From NCBI GenBank assembly GCA_002454815.1, contig DKJL01000011.1:34782-98781 (forward strand): a stretch of 64,000 bases of DNA, given 5' to 3'. Under the pieces are notes generated by a model. It was not told the origin of the DNA. It saw only the letters and a list, made by a program, of their open reading frames with translations, and made no database searches. This document shows positions 15,669 to 23,565 of the stretch, one piece after another. The first letter of the stretch is position 1, and each line of letters opens with the position of its first letter. Both the position numbers and the translations under genes were made by a program. Source of the stretch: Flavobacteriales bacterium UBA6693 (GTDB taxonomy: Bacteria; Bacteroidota; Bacteroidia; Flavobacteriales; Weeksellaceae).

Positions 15669-17106
15669 TGCTGTTCGGAATTCCATCAAGAGAAATACCT
15701 TGTTTTTTCAGTATTGAGGTTACCCGGACTGCGTAGAAGGCCAAATATGCAAAACACGCCACACCCACGATATAGCTGAAATGGATATTGGTAAGATCCG
15801 CCAGATACCCCTGCAGAAAACTGATAATACCACCGCCCATGATCATCATGATCAGCGAGCTGCTACCCTGATTGGTATGCCGCCCCAAACCGTTAATGGC
15901 CAGCGCAAAAATACATGGCCACAGCGTGGAACAGAACAGCCCGACGCTGGTAAAGGCATAAACTGAAAACATTCCTGTGGTAAGCATTCCCAGCACCAGC
16001 GCCAAAATTCCCATACAGGAAAAGATAAACAACATTCTTGCGGGGTTGCCTTTGCTCGCGATATCCGCGGCAATCATAACCAGTATAATGAGCCCGTAGA
16101 TATAAAAGGGCTTCAGATCATGCTGCGCAATTGCATTTACTGCCAGGAAGACTCCAAAAGCAAGATATGGCGCCAGGAATCTCAGGATTTTTCGCATGCC
16201 GGCAGTTACATCAAATGCTTCTACAGCGCCCGTCCAACGCCCGATCATCAAAGACGCCCAATACAACGAAATGTACGGTGCAATATCTTTCGTTTCAAAA
16301 CCGAGGGAGTTTTCCATATAAGCCGGAAGATTACTCGCCGTGGAAACTTCCACACCTACATAAACAAAGATTGCGATCATCCCCATTACGAGTTGAGGAT
16401 ACTGGAAAGCTGAGGTCCGCTGATGTCCGGTGGCGTCTTCCGTCGGCATTTCTGTACTGATGGCCGTTACCTGTGGAAGTTTGGAGAATTTAATTAAAAC
16501 AGCCACGAGCAGGAAGGCTATTCCCAAGCCCATGTACGGAAGTTTCACACTTTCGATGCTTGCTTCGGTATTGGCTACTGCCGCGGATCCAAAAATTGCA
16601 AAAGAGACAATCAGCGGTCCGACTGTGGTTCCAAAATTATTAATACCGCCCGCCAAGGTAAGCCGTTGCGAGCCGGTTTCCGGTGCTCCCAAGGCGATAG
16701 CCAGCGGATTGGCTACAATTTGCAGCAATGAGAATCCCAGCCCGATAACGAATAGTCCGGAAATCATGAGCAGATAAGAACTCGTATTCGCAGCAGGAAT
16801 GAAAAATAATGTACCCACCACAGAAATGAGCAAGCCGTAGATGAGCCCGTTTTTATAGCCGATCCGGTTAATGAGATCACGACGCATAGAGCGCGAAATA
16901 AACATATAAATAAGTGAGCCGACAGTGTACGAGATATAAAATGAGACGGAAACCAACTGGCTCTGACTCTGCGTTAAGTTAAATGCTTTCTTGAAAACCG
17001 GAATCAGGATATCATTGCTGGCGGCCACAAAGCCCCAAAAGAAAAACACCGTCACAAGCGGTACAAACTGACCCCAATTGGTCTTCTTAGTATTTTCTGC
17101 TGACAT
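15658..17106 (-). CDS. FucP-family sugar:proton symporter (MFS)
   Basis: Inner-membrane major facilitator transporter, 482 aa and about 12 helices, matching the FucP/glucose-galactose transporter group (N-terminal FFFWGFVAASNDILIPVFK; NNFGTTVGPLIVSF; ALAINGLGRHTNQGSSSLIM). These import L-fucose, glucose, galactose or related sugars with protons. The substrate is not certain. It is third in a minus-strand run GtrA-PlsC-FucP-DUF3810 with gaps of 41 and 30 bases and a final overlap. Confidence 0.88.
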   Translation of the reverse strand: MSAENTKKTNWGQFVPLVTVFFFWGFVAASNDILIPVFKKAFNLTQSQSQLVSVSFYISYTVGSLIYMFISRSMRRDLINRIGYKNGLIYGLLISVVGTLFFIPAANTSSYLLMISGLFVIGLGFSLLQIVANPLAIALGAPETGSQRLTLAGGINNFGTTVGPLIVSFAIFGSAAVANTEASIESVKLPYMGLGIAFLLVAVLIKFSKLPQVTAISTEMPTEDATGHQRTSAFQYPQLVMGMIAIFVYVGVEVSTASNLPAYMENSLGFETKDIAPYISLYWASLMIGRWTGAVEAFDVTAGMRKILRFLAPYLAFGVFLAVNAIAQHDLKPFYIYGLIILVMIAADIASKGNPARMLFIFSCMGILALVLGMLTTGMFSVYAFTSVGLFCSTLWPCIFALAINGLGRHTNQGSSSLIMMIMGGGIISFLQGYLADLTNIHFSYIVGVACFAYLAFYAVRVTSILKKQGISLDGIPNSNAD

Positions 17107-17136
17107 AAAGTATAGTTTATTAGTAACAAATATAAC

Positions 17137-17877
17137 TTATTTCTCCACGCGGTAAGGATGCTCCAAAACATTTTTAATCGAAGCATGCGCTTGTGTTTTC
17201 AAACTGGCTACGGAATCACACGGCTCTAAAATTATATTAAAATAAACATCCACCGTGCCCGGATAGCCGCGGGAAAAATCAAAGGGAAACATTTCCTTTA
17301 AACCTTTAAAAGTAAAAACGGCAACGGGAACACGGTATTTATGAGATAACGTAAATGCGCCGTCTTTAAAGGAATCCAGGATCACAGATTCATCATCGGG
17401 AACGCCACCTTCGGGAAAAATAACAATGCTTTGGCCTTCCTGCATGCGTTCCGCGCAGCGCCGGTAAACATCTGCGCGGCTTTTGGCCGATTCACGGTCT
17501 ACCATTACACAAATCCGTTTATAAATTGTGCCGAAAACAGGGATTTTCACCAGTTCCTTCTTGCCGACGTAGCAGAGCGGATGATGCGGCATCAGGATAC
17601 AGGGCAGCATCACGTCCATAATAGAAGTATGATTGGAGATAAAAACATACTGCCGTTTCGGGTCAATTGGTTTCCGGGAAAGTGAGATCAGCCTATAGCG
17701 GAAACCCATTCCGTAAAACATGCCGTAACACCAGACCCGGATAAGACGGTACGCCAGCGGATAATGCTGTTTCTTTACCGACAATGCCAAAACCGGAGCA
17801 CCGAGCAGCAAAGTAAGAACCGCCCCGAGCAGGATCATCCAGCCACGCCAGAGATAGTTAAGTAATTTTTTAACCAT
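17137..17877 (-). CDS. plsC: 1-acyl-sn-glycerol-3-phosphate acyltransferase
   Basis: Membrane-bound enzyme that acylates lysophosphatidic acid to phosphatidic acid in phospholipid synthesis. The 246-aa product has an N-terminal hydrophobic segment, the catalytic NHTSIMD (H-x4-D, about residue 83), a GKKELVKIPVFG region and the substrate motif FPEGGVPDDES (about 154-164). Standard length for bacterial PlsC. Downstream of the GtrA gene by 41 bases. Confidence 0.93.
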   Translation of the reverse strand: MVKKLLNYLWRGWMILLGAVLTLLLGAPVLALSVKKQHYPLAYRLIRVWCYGMFYGMGFRYRLISLSRKPIDPKRQYVFISNHTSIMDVMLPCILMPHHPLCYVGKKELVKIPVFGTIYKRICVMVDRESAKSRADVYRRCAERMQEGQSIVIFPEGGVPDDESVILDSFKDGAFTLSHKYRVPVAVFTFKGLKEMFPFDFSRGYPGTVDVYFNIILEPCDSVASLKTQAHASIKNVLEHPYRVEK

Positions 17878-17918
17878 AAATAAAAGTTAGCCGCTAACGC
17901 ATCATAAGCTGGAAACCG

Positions 17919-18377
17919 TTAACCATTGAATATTACTTTTTTCTTCAAGGTATAATTTAATACAGAAACAACCACAATTGCGGCAATTTTACTGCTGATT
18001 TCCCGGCTCAGCACAAAGATGCCAAAATCAAAATTAGCGGTGAAGATGCTGCGGAAAAACACCTGGAAGAAAACCAGACTGAGAATGGTAGAAAACAGCG
18101 AAATAAACATGAAATAAGCGAACTCCCGTTTTTTCGAATGTCGGCCGCGCTCGAACACAAACCAAATACTGAGAAAATAATTGGTAATGATGCCCCCGCC
18201 CGTAGACAGCACGTTGCTCAGCGGAAAATGGATACCGTGGAAATCGCGTTCGGCCGAAAAAATCTGTGGCAAATAAATACTGAATACCTTAAAAAAGCTG
18301 ATTTCTACGAAGGCGCTCAGCGCACCGGCAATTCCGAAAAATATGATCTGTTTTTGCTGAATTAGTAATTTTTTCAT
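17919..18377 (-). CDS. GtrA family membrane protein
   Basis: A 152-aa protein with four predicted membrane helices in the GtrA pattern (FFGIAGALSAFVEISFFKVF; STGGGIITNYFLSIWFVF; VLNYTLKKKVIFNG). GtrA proteins are thought to move undecaprenyl-linked sugars across the inner membrane for glycosylation of surface polymers or teichoic-type chains. No glycosyltransferase partner is adjacent. First gene of the minus-strand run ending in DUF3810. Confidence 0.88.
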   Translation of the reverse strand: MKKLLIQQKQIIFFGIAGALSAFVEISFFKVFSIYLPQIFSAERDFHGIHFPLSNVLSTGGGIITNYFLSIWFVFERGRHSKKREFAYFMFISLFSTILSLVFFQVFFRSIFTANFDFGIFVLSREISSKIAAIVVVSVLNYTLKKKVIFNG

Positions 18378-18573
18378 AATGTACCCTGCAAATTTAAAAT
18401 TATATGTTAAACAATCAGAAATGCTGTTAAATTATTTTTTTGGGCCGATTATTTATCTAATTTAGTTTTTTCAACGACATGAAATTCCCGTAAGGAAATA
18501 TTATTCAGCCACTTAAACCCGCGTTCCGCGTAGTGGTGGCCACCGTTTCCCCATAAGGTAATCTGTAAAAAAC

Positions 18574-18581
18574 TAACTTTA
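18574..18581 (+). promoter_or_regulatory. Imperfect -7 box directly before a start codon
   Basis: TAACTTTA (TAnnTTTG with a final A) ends two bases before the ATG at 18584. If used, the mRNA would be leaderless. Confidence 0.35.
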
Positions 18582-18583
18582 CG

Positions 18584-18823
18584 ATGATAACACAGAAGTC
18601 CGTTCGCAAGTTTAAGCCTCTCCAACACAGTATTGAGGCACTGCAAAATGAGAATCCGCGGTTTCAGCGTGTGTTCTCAGAATATGAAATCATGGCTGCC
18701 GAGCTGTGGAACTTAGAAAATACGCCGACGCCAAATGTTCCGGATGCATTTATCGAAGCGATGCGCATCCAGCTCCAATTTCTTGAGGACGAAATCGCCG
18801 ACTGGCTGCAGCGGAAAGCCTAA
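18584..18823 (+). CDS. Conserved-looking hypothetical protein, 79 aa
   Basis: Small acidic helical cytosolic protein (ENPRFQRVFSEYEIMAAELWNLE; FIEAMRIQLQFLEDEIADWLQ). No signal peptide or metal-binding motif. Codon use and amphipathic helices suggest a true gene rather than chance. I do not recognise the family. It stands alone before the CCA nucleotidyltransferase gene, which has its own promoter. Confidence 0.65.
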   Translation: MITQKSVRKFKPLQHSIEALQNENPRFQRVFSEYEIMAAELWNLENTPTPNVPDAFIEAMRIQLQFLEDEIADWLQRKA

Positions 18824-18906
18824 CAGCATCATTACCGATAACTACATATAAAATCTCCTTGCTAATTCCTATTTAGCGCACCTCCCGGAGATTGAGGGAG
18901 AAGCTT

Positions 18907-18914
18907 TATCTTTG
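18907..18914 (+). promoter_or_regulatory. Promoter -7 box of the CCA nucleotidyltransferase gene
   Basis: TATCTTTG ends 22 bases before the ATG at 18937, so the longer in-frame start at 18892 lies upstream of the promoter and is rejected. Confidence 0.65.
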
Positions 18915-18936
18915 CAGAAATTTTCGCTGCTCCGCT

Positions 18937-20358
18937 ATGATCGTCAATCTCACGCAAAACAAGAATTTCAAATTATTTAAAAGTATTTCAGAAACAGCCG
19001 CTGCGCAGGGTCAGTCGGTGTTTATTGTTGGCGGTTTCGTACGCGATCTGCTGCTGCAGCGCCCGGCTTCTGCCGATATCGATTTTGTAACGGAAGGCAG
19101 TGGAGTACAACTTGCGAAAGCTGTAGCTGAAAGCATGAAAACACCGTCAAAAGTTTCGGTCTTCAAAACGTATGGCACGGCGATGTTCAAATATCAAGGA
19201 TTGGACCTAGAGTTTGTAGGGGCACGCAAAGAAAGCTATTCCAGCGAATCCCGTAATCCTGCCGTGGAAACGGGTAGCTTGGAAGATGATCAGAAGCGCC
19301 GCGATTTTACCGTAAATGCTTTGGCAATTTCATTAAATGCGTCCGACTTTGGTACGCTGGTCGATCCCTTCGGCGGATTGGATGATTTGCATAATAAAAT
19401 TCTGCGTACACCCTTAGCGCCTGAAACCACCTATTCTGACGATCCGCTGCGAATGATGCGCGCCATTCGATTTGCCGCTACGCTCCGGTTTAAAATAGAA
19501 CCCGAGTCACTTGATGCAATTAAAAAAGAAGCGGACCGGATAAAAATTGTTTCACGGGAGCGCATCATGGTGGAATTCAATAAAATAATGCTTTCGCCCA
19601 AACCTTCGGAAGGTCTGAAGCTCTTAGCCGAAACGGGAATTTTAGAACGCATCATGCCGGAACTCACCGCGTTGAAAGGCATCGAAGAAGTAGAAGGGCA
19701 AACCCACAAAGATAATTTTTGGCACACTTTAGAAGTGGTCGATAATATTTCAAAAAACACAGAAAACCTTTGGCTGCGCTGGGCCGCGCTGCTTCATGAT
19801 ATCGGCAAAGCGCCGACGAAAAAATTTGTCGAGGGCATCGGCTGGACTTTTCACGGTCATGAATTTTTGGGTTCGAAAATGGTGAAGAATCTTTTCTATA
19901 AACTGAAACTACCTTTGGGACCCCACATGAAGTACGTGCAGAAACTGGTCAAACTTTCTTCCAGACCGATTGCGCTGATCGACGATGATACCTCAGATTC
20001 TGCATTGCGACGCCTGCTTTTCGATGCCGGCGACGATTTGGAAGATCTTTTCACTTTGTGCAAAGCAGACATCACCACAAAAAATGCGTCCAAACAGGCC
20101 AAATTTAAAAGAAATTTTGAAGAGGTTGCCAAAAAAATTAAAGAGGTCGAAGAAAAAGATCAGGTCCGGAACTTTCAGCCGCCTATCTCCGGGGAAGAAA
20201 TTATGCAGCTTTTTAATCTCAAGCCCGGCCGCGAGATCGGCATTTTAAAAGAAAAAGTAAAAGAAGCCATTCTCGAAGGCGAGATTGCAAATGACAAAGA
20301 CGAAGCCAGAAACTTTGTGATCAAAGAAGGGGAAGCTTTGGGGCTGCTATTGGCCTAG
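18937..20358 (+). CDS. cca: CCA tRNA nucleotidyltransferase with HD domain
   Basis: A 473-aa class II nucleotidyltransferase that adds or repairs the tRNA 3' CCA end. Motif A is FIVGGFVRDLLLQRP with the metal Asp pair SADIDF (about 45-50); KRRDFTVNALA (about 124-134) and DPLRMMRAIRFAATL are the base-selecting and neck motifs. A C-terminal HD phosphohydrolase domain carries LLHDIGKAPT. Poly(A) polymerase is the family alternative, but this architecture is usual for flavobacterial CCA enzymes. Confidence 0.92.
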   Translation: MIVNLTQNKNFKLFKSISETAAAQGQSVFIVGGFVRDLLLQRPASADIDFVTEGSGVQLAKAVAESMKTPSKVSVFKTYGTAMFKYQGLDLEFVGARKESYSSESRNPAVETGSLEDDQKRRDFTVNALAISLNASDFGTLVDPFGGLDDLHNKILRTPLAPETTYSDDPLRMMRAIRFAATLRFKIEPESLDAIKKEADRIKIVSRERIMVEFNKIMLSPKPSEGLKLLAETGILERIMPELTALKGIEEVEGQTHKDNFWHTLEVVDNISKNTENLWLRWAALLHDIGKAPTKKFVEGIGWTFHGHEFLGSKMVKNLFYKLKLPLGPHMKYVQKLVKLSSRPIALIDDDTSDSALRRLLFDAGDDLEDLFTLCKADITTKNASKQAKFKRNFEEVAKKIKEVEEKDQVRNFQPPISGEEIMQLFNLKPGREIGILKEKVKEAILEGEIANDKDEARNFVIKEGEALGLLLA

Positions 20359-20378
20359 TTGCGATCAAGAAAAAACTA

Positions 20379-20416
20379 AAGCCCTTCCACATAGGAAAGG
20401 CTTCGGTTTTTATTTA
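20379..20416. terminator. Terminator between convergent cca and the DUF5074 gene
   Basis: AAGCCCTTCC / GGAAAGGCTT stem with one mismatch, a 5-base loop, then CGGTTTTTATTT. Confidence 0.7.
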
Positions 20417-20431
20417 AATTTCGTGGAAAAG

Positions 20432-21475
20432 TTAGTTCTTATAAAAACCACTTGTTCCTTTTCCTGTAGTAATTGTTTTCAGCAAAGTACCGGAGGTGGA
20501 GTAAATTTCTACAGTGCTGTCAGCGGTAAATCCGTTCGCATTAGAAATATATATCTTGCCGTCGATCACAGCGAAACCGTACATCGCAGACCAGGAATCG
20601 TCAGTCGTGGTGATGATTGGATTCGTCGGTGCGGTGGTGCTGTTCATGTCCATTGAGTAAACCTTAACACCTGAACTGAAGAAAAATTTGGAGGCATCCA
20701 CTTCCAGGTTTTTTGCGTTGGCAATACCGGTGAGGGTAATGGTCGAGGTGATGGTTCCGGTCGGCGATAGTTTGTAGATGTAAGAATCGGTAGAAGTGGA
20801 CGCAATGGTGTAAACATTGCCGCCATCAGAAATTGTTTTCTGAATGTTACCGTTGGGTACATTAACTTCTGCTTCTACGATATTGGAGGCAGGATTGATG
20901 ATGGTAAGTTTTTTACCGGTGCCAAATGAAGCATTCTGTACAAATATTTTTCCGCCGGCTTCCACAATTCTTTCTCCTGTGCTCGTAAGATCAAGTTTTT
21001 TCACGAAAGCGTTGTTGTCACTACGGTACACCGTTACAAATTTTGACGAGCCGGAGCTGTTGGTTACATAATAATTGTTATTTGCAAAAGCGATATATCT
21101 CGGTTGCGAAACCTGATCCGACACGGTCGCCACTTTTTTAAAAGTATAGCGGTTGACGACCTCAATTTTATTGGAATTGTTCAGAACTAAATAAGCATAA
21201 TCTCCATTAAAACCGATGGTTTGCAGCACATCGCCCAAAGCGGCATTGGCGTTATTTGAGCTATAGATATTATTTTCTACCGTTGCCAAATCATTAGAAA
21301 CATAAGAAACGGTGGCGGTAGGTGTGCCATAGTTTCCCTCGTTCGACATGATGATTCCATTTTCGTAAGCGCCTTTTGGCAGTTCTGGCTCAACGATCGG
21401 GTCGTCCGTTCTACAGGAAACCGTCAGCAGTAAGGTAGCAGCGAGTACACCTGATAATAATTTAGAAATTTTCAT
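20432..21475 (-). CDS. DUF5074/YncE-like surface lipoprotein of the cobalamin operon
   Basis: A 347-aa lipoprotein (MKISKLLSGVLAATLLLTVSC, lipobox Cys21) whose mature part is a repeated beta-propeller-like domain (NGIIMSNEGNYG; VVNRYTFKKVATV; NAKNLEVDASKFFFSSG). This DUF5074 group is often found beside TonB-dependent vitamin receptors. It starts 10 bases after the receptor and shares its cobalamin riboswitch, so a role in capturing or handing over corrinoid is likely but inferred. Confidence 0.85.
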   Translation of the reverse strand: MKISKLLSGVLAATLLLTVSCRTDDPIVEPELPKGAYENGIIMSNEGNYGTPTATVSYVSNDLATVENNIYSSNNANAALGDVLQTIGFNGDYAYLVLNNSNKIEVVNRYTFKKVATVSDQVSQPRYIAFANNNYYVTNSSGSSKFVTVYRSDNNAFVKKLDLTSTGERIVEAGGKIFVQNASFGTGKKLTIINPASNIVEAEVNVPNGNIQKTISDGGNVYTIASTSTDSYIYKLSPTGTITSTITLTGIANAKNLEVDASKFFFSSGVKVYSMDMNSTTAPTNPIITTTDDSWSAMYGFAVIDGKIYISNANGFTADSTVEIYSTSGTLLKTITTGKGTSGFYKN

Positions 21476-21485
21476 TGTATTTAAT

Positions 21486-23312
21486 TTAAAAGTTAATTAG
21501 AAGATTAGCACTGTAATTTCTTTTCGGCAAAGGAAAATAAGCGGTGGTTTCGTAGATTTCATCAAAGATATTATTGACTTTAAATCCTATTTTATAGTTT
21601 TTTAAAAAGCTGAGATTCAGACCTCCGTTCAGCACAAAATAAGGATTGATGGCATCTTTCATCGTTTCATTGCTCGTCGTATAAGTGAGTCCGTTGTACA
21701 TTCCCTGAATAAATATTTCTGCAAACCGGTACTGATAAACCGCAGTCCCGAACATTTTATGCTGAGGTACATACATTAAAAACTGGTCAGTATCCGTATT
21801 TTTTGAATGTGTGAAAACATAGCCGATCGATAACTTTGTTTCGCTCAATCCAAAATTTTTAATAAAATCCAGCTGAGATTCGACGCCGTAGGACTCCACA
21901 TTATTGGTGTTCAAAGGGGTCCAATAACCATCGTTCGTGGGCAGCCAGCGAATCATATTCTTGATCTTGATATAATAAGGCGTCACATTCAGTCTAAAAT
22001 TTTTATAGTGGAAATTGCTGCCGAGTTCAGCCTGATGAGAAACTTCCGGCTTGAGGTCCAGATTTCCGCCCGGTTCCCAGTACAAATCGTTGAAGGATGG
22101 GTATCTAAAATTTTTAGAAAGGTTCAAAGCGGCAGAATACCATTGGTTCACTTTAATTTTTCCGGAAAAAGAAAAAAGCAGCGGTGATTCAATTTCTTCC
22201 ACAAAATCTTTTTTAAGCCCAGCTTCCAGGTTTAATTTCTGCACAGGATTCCATCGTGCCAAAACCGCTGCAGAACCCGCGTTTCTTTTTACAGATCGAA
22301 TGCCGGACTGAAAACCTTCGCCTTTGTTGAGCTGGTATTCTCCGATGAAATTGACGGCGAACTCACTATTTAAAATATAATTAAAATCATTTTTAATCAA
22401 ATAGGTTTCACCGACTCCTCCGCTGCTTCTTGGCTGATCGATATTTTCAAAATACTGGAAATCATCCTTCAGAAAAGCCGTTTTAAAACTGTTTTTAATT
22501 TTTGAATTTTTATAATTCCAGTCCAGTAACGTGCGGAAAGTAGCACTCAGGTATTTGGTTTTGGTTCCAAATTCTGAGGTCGGATAATGCTGTTCGCCGT
22601 CGAATAATTGCGTTTGCCAGGAAACCGTGTTGGCTTCATTTACTTTATACGCCGCGCCGAGATTGAAAGTTCGGTTGTCGTATTCGCCGTTTAAATTTCT
22701 GTAATTTTTCTCCCGAACCTCGTAATCGTTGTCACTTTGCACAAAATTGCCGGAAACTTTTACCGACAGTCTGTCGTCGCTGTAAGATGTTTTCAGAAAA
22801 CTGTTGAACGTGTTGAACGAGCCGCCTTCCAAAAATAAAGTGGAGGCAAAACCTTTGTTAAAAGTCAGTTCATTATTAAGATGAATCGTGCCGCCTATGG
22901 CGCCGCTGCCGTAAATGACGCTGCCGCCGCCTGATTTGATTTGAATATCATCAAACCCCAACAGATTAATATTATTGATGTCGCCCTGTCCTAAAAAAAC
23001 AGAATTAATATTGATTCCGTTCCACACAAAAGCCGTCTGCTGCGCAGTGGTGCCGCGAAATGAAGGCGAAGAAACCATTCCGCGGCCGTTTTCTTTAATG
23101 TAAACCGGCGACTGGAAACGTAGAACTTCGGAAAGATTCGTAGTGTTCCGCAACAAATCTTCCTCTTTCAGGATTTCAATTTTTTGAAATTTAGTCGAAT
23201 TCCGAAGTTGGTTGTCGAAGATATAAACGGTGTCAATGCTCTTTTCCTGTGAAAAAGCAGCTACCGAAAAAGCGCTGAAAAGTGCCGAAAAGGCGAGATG
23301 TCTTGCAGTCAT
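21486..23312 (-). CDS. btuB: TonB-dependent receptor for cobalamin (BtuB-like)
   Basis: Outer-membrane receptor of 608 aa. A signal peptide ending in FSQ precedes a plug domain (about 25-140: LSEVLRFQSPVYIKENGRGM, SFRGTTAQQTAFVWNG, SGGGSVIYGSGAIGG) and a 22-strand beta-barrel ending in LPKRNYSANLLINF. A barrel of this size and plug resemble BtuB. The substrate is assigned because a cobalamin riboswitch lies directly upstream on the same strand. Downstream is the DUF5074 lipoprotein; no BtuCDF genes are in the window. Confidence 0.87.
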   Translation of the reverse strand: MTARHLAFSALFSAFSVAAFSQEKSIDTVYIFDNQLRNSTKFQKIEILKEEDLLRNTTNLSEVLRFQSPVYIKENGRGMVSSPSFRGTTAQQTAFVWNGININSVFLGQGDINNINLLGFDDIQIKSGGGSVIYGSGAIGGTIHLNNELTFNKGFASTLFLEGGSFNTFNSFLKTSYSDDRLSVKVSGNFVQSDNDYEVREKNYRNLNGEYDNRTFNLGAAYKVNEANTVSWQTQLFDGEQHYPTSEFGTKTKYLSATFRTLLDWNYKNSKIKNSFKTAFLKDDFQYFENIDQPRSSGGVGETYLIKNDFNYILNSEFAVNFIGEYQLNKGEGFQSGIRSVKRNAGSAAVLARWNPVQKLNLEAGLKKDFVEEIESPLLFSFSGKIKVNQWYSAALNLSKNFRYPSFNDLYWEPGGNLDLKPEVSHQAELGSNFHYKNFRLNVTPYYIKIKNMIRWLPTNDGYWTPLNTNNVESYGVESQLDFIKNFGLSETKLSIGYVFTHSKNTDTDQFLMYVPQHKMFGTAVYQYRFAEIFIQGMYNGLTYTTSNETMKDAINPYFVLNGGLNLSFLKNYKIGFKVNNIFDEIYETTAYFPLPKRNYSANLLINF

Positions 23313-23351
23313 TATTAAAGCCTTTCCTCCGAAAGCATTTTTTTATGGTTA

Positions 23352-23486
23352 TGCTTTGTAGTAAGGTCTCCTGACTTTCACAAAACTGCACCTTCCCGAT
23401 TGCTCAGTGGTTGTATTGCAGCTTCACTAATGGTGATTTACAGTTGCGGGGACAGTTTGTGATTTTCACACAATTCCCTTTTCTAA
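23352..23486 (-). promoter_or_regulatory. Cobalamin (AdoCbl/B12) riboswitch
   Basis: On the minus strand the leader contains in order AAAAGGGAA, TGTCCCCGCAACTGTA, CCACTGAG, CGGGAAGG and the B12 box GTCAGGAGACCTTAC (23361-23375), the conserved segments of the class. The element ends about 40 bases before the receptor ATG and should repress translation or transcription when corrinoid is plentiful. Confidence 0.92.
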
Positions 23487-23494
23487 AAGCAGTG

Positions 23495-23502
23495 CAAAGA
23501 TA
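23495..23502 (-). promoter_or_regulatory. Promoter -7 box of the cobalamin operon
   Basis: TATCTTTG on the minus strand, about 10 bases upstream of the riboswitch 5' edge. Confidence 0.65.
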
Positions 23503-23565
23503 GCAGAAATTCTAAGCATCGGCAACAGCAGTTGGTATTTGCAGCTGATATCTGCTGAAGAATCA

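Noticed and set aside
18449..18646. 65-aa minus-strand ORF overlapping the promoter of the 79-aa gene
   Set aside because: Overlaps a better plus-strand gene, has no promoter, and its composition (Trp/His/Gly mixture) looks random.
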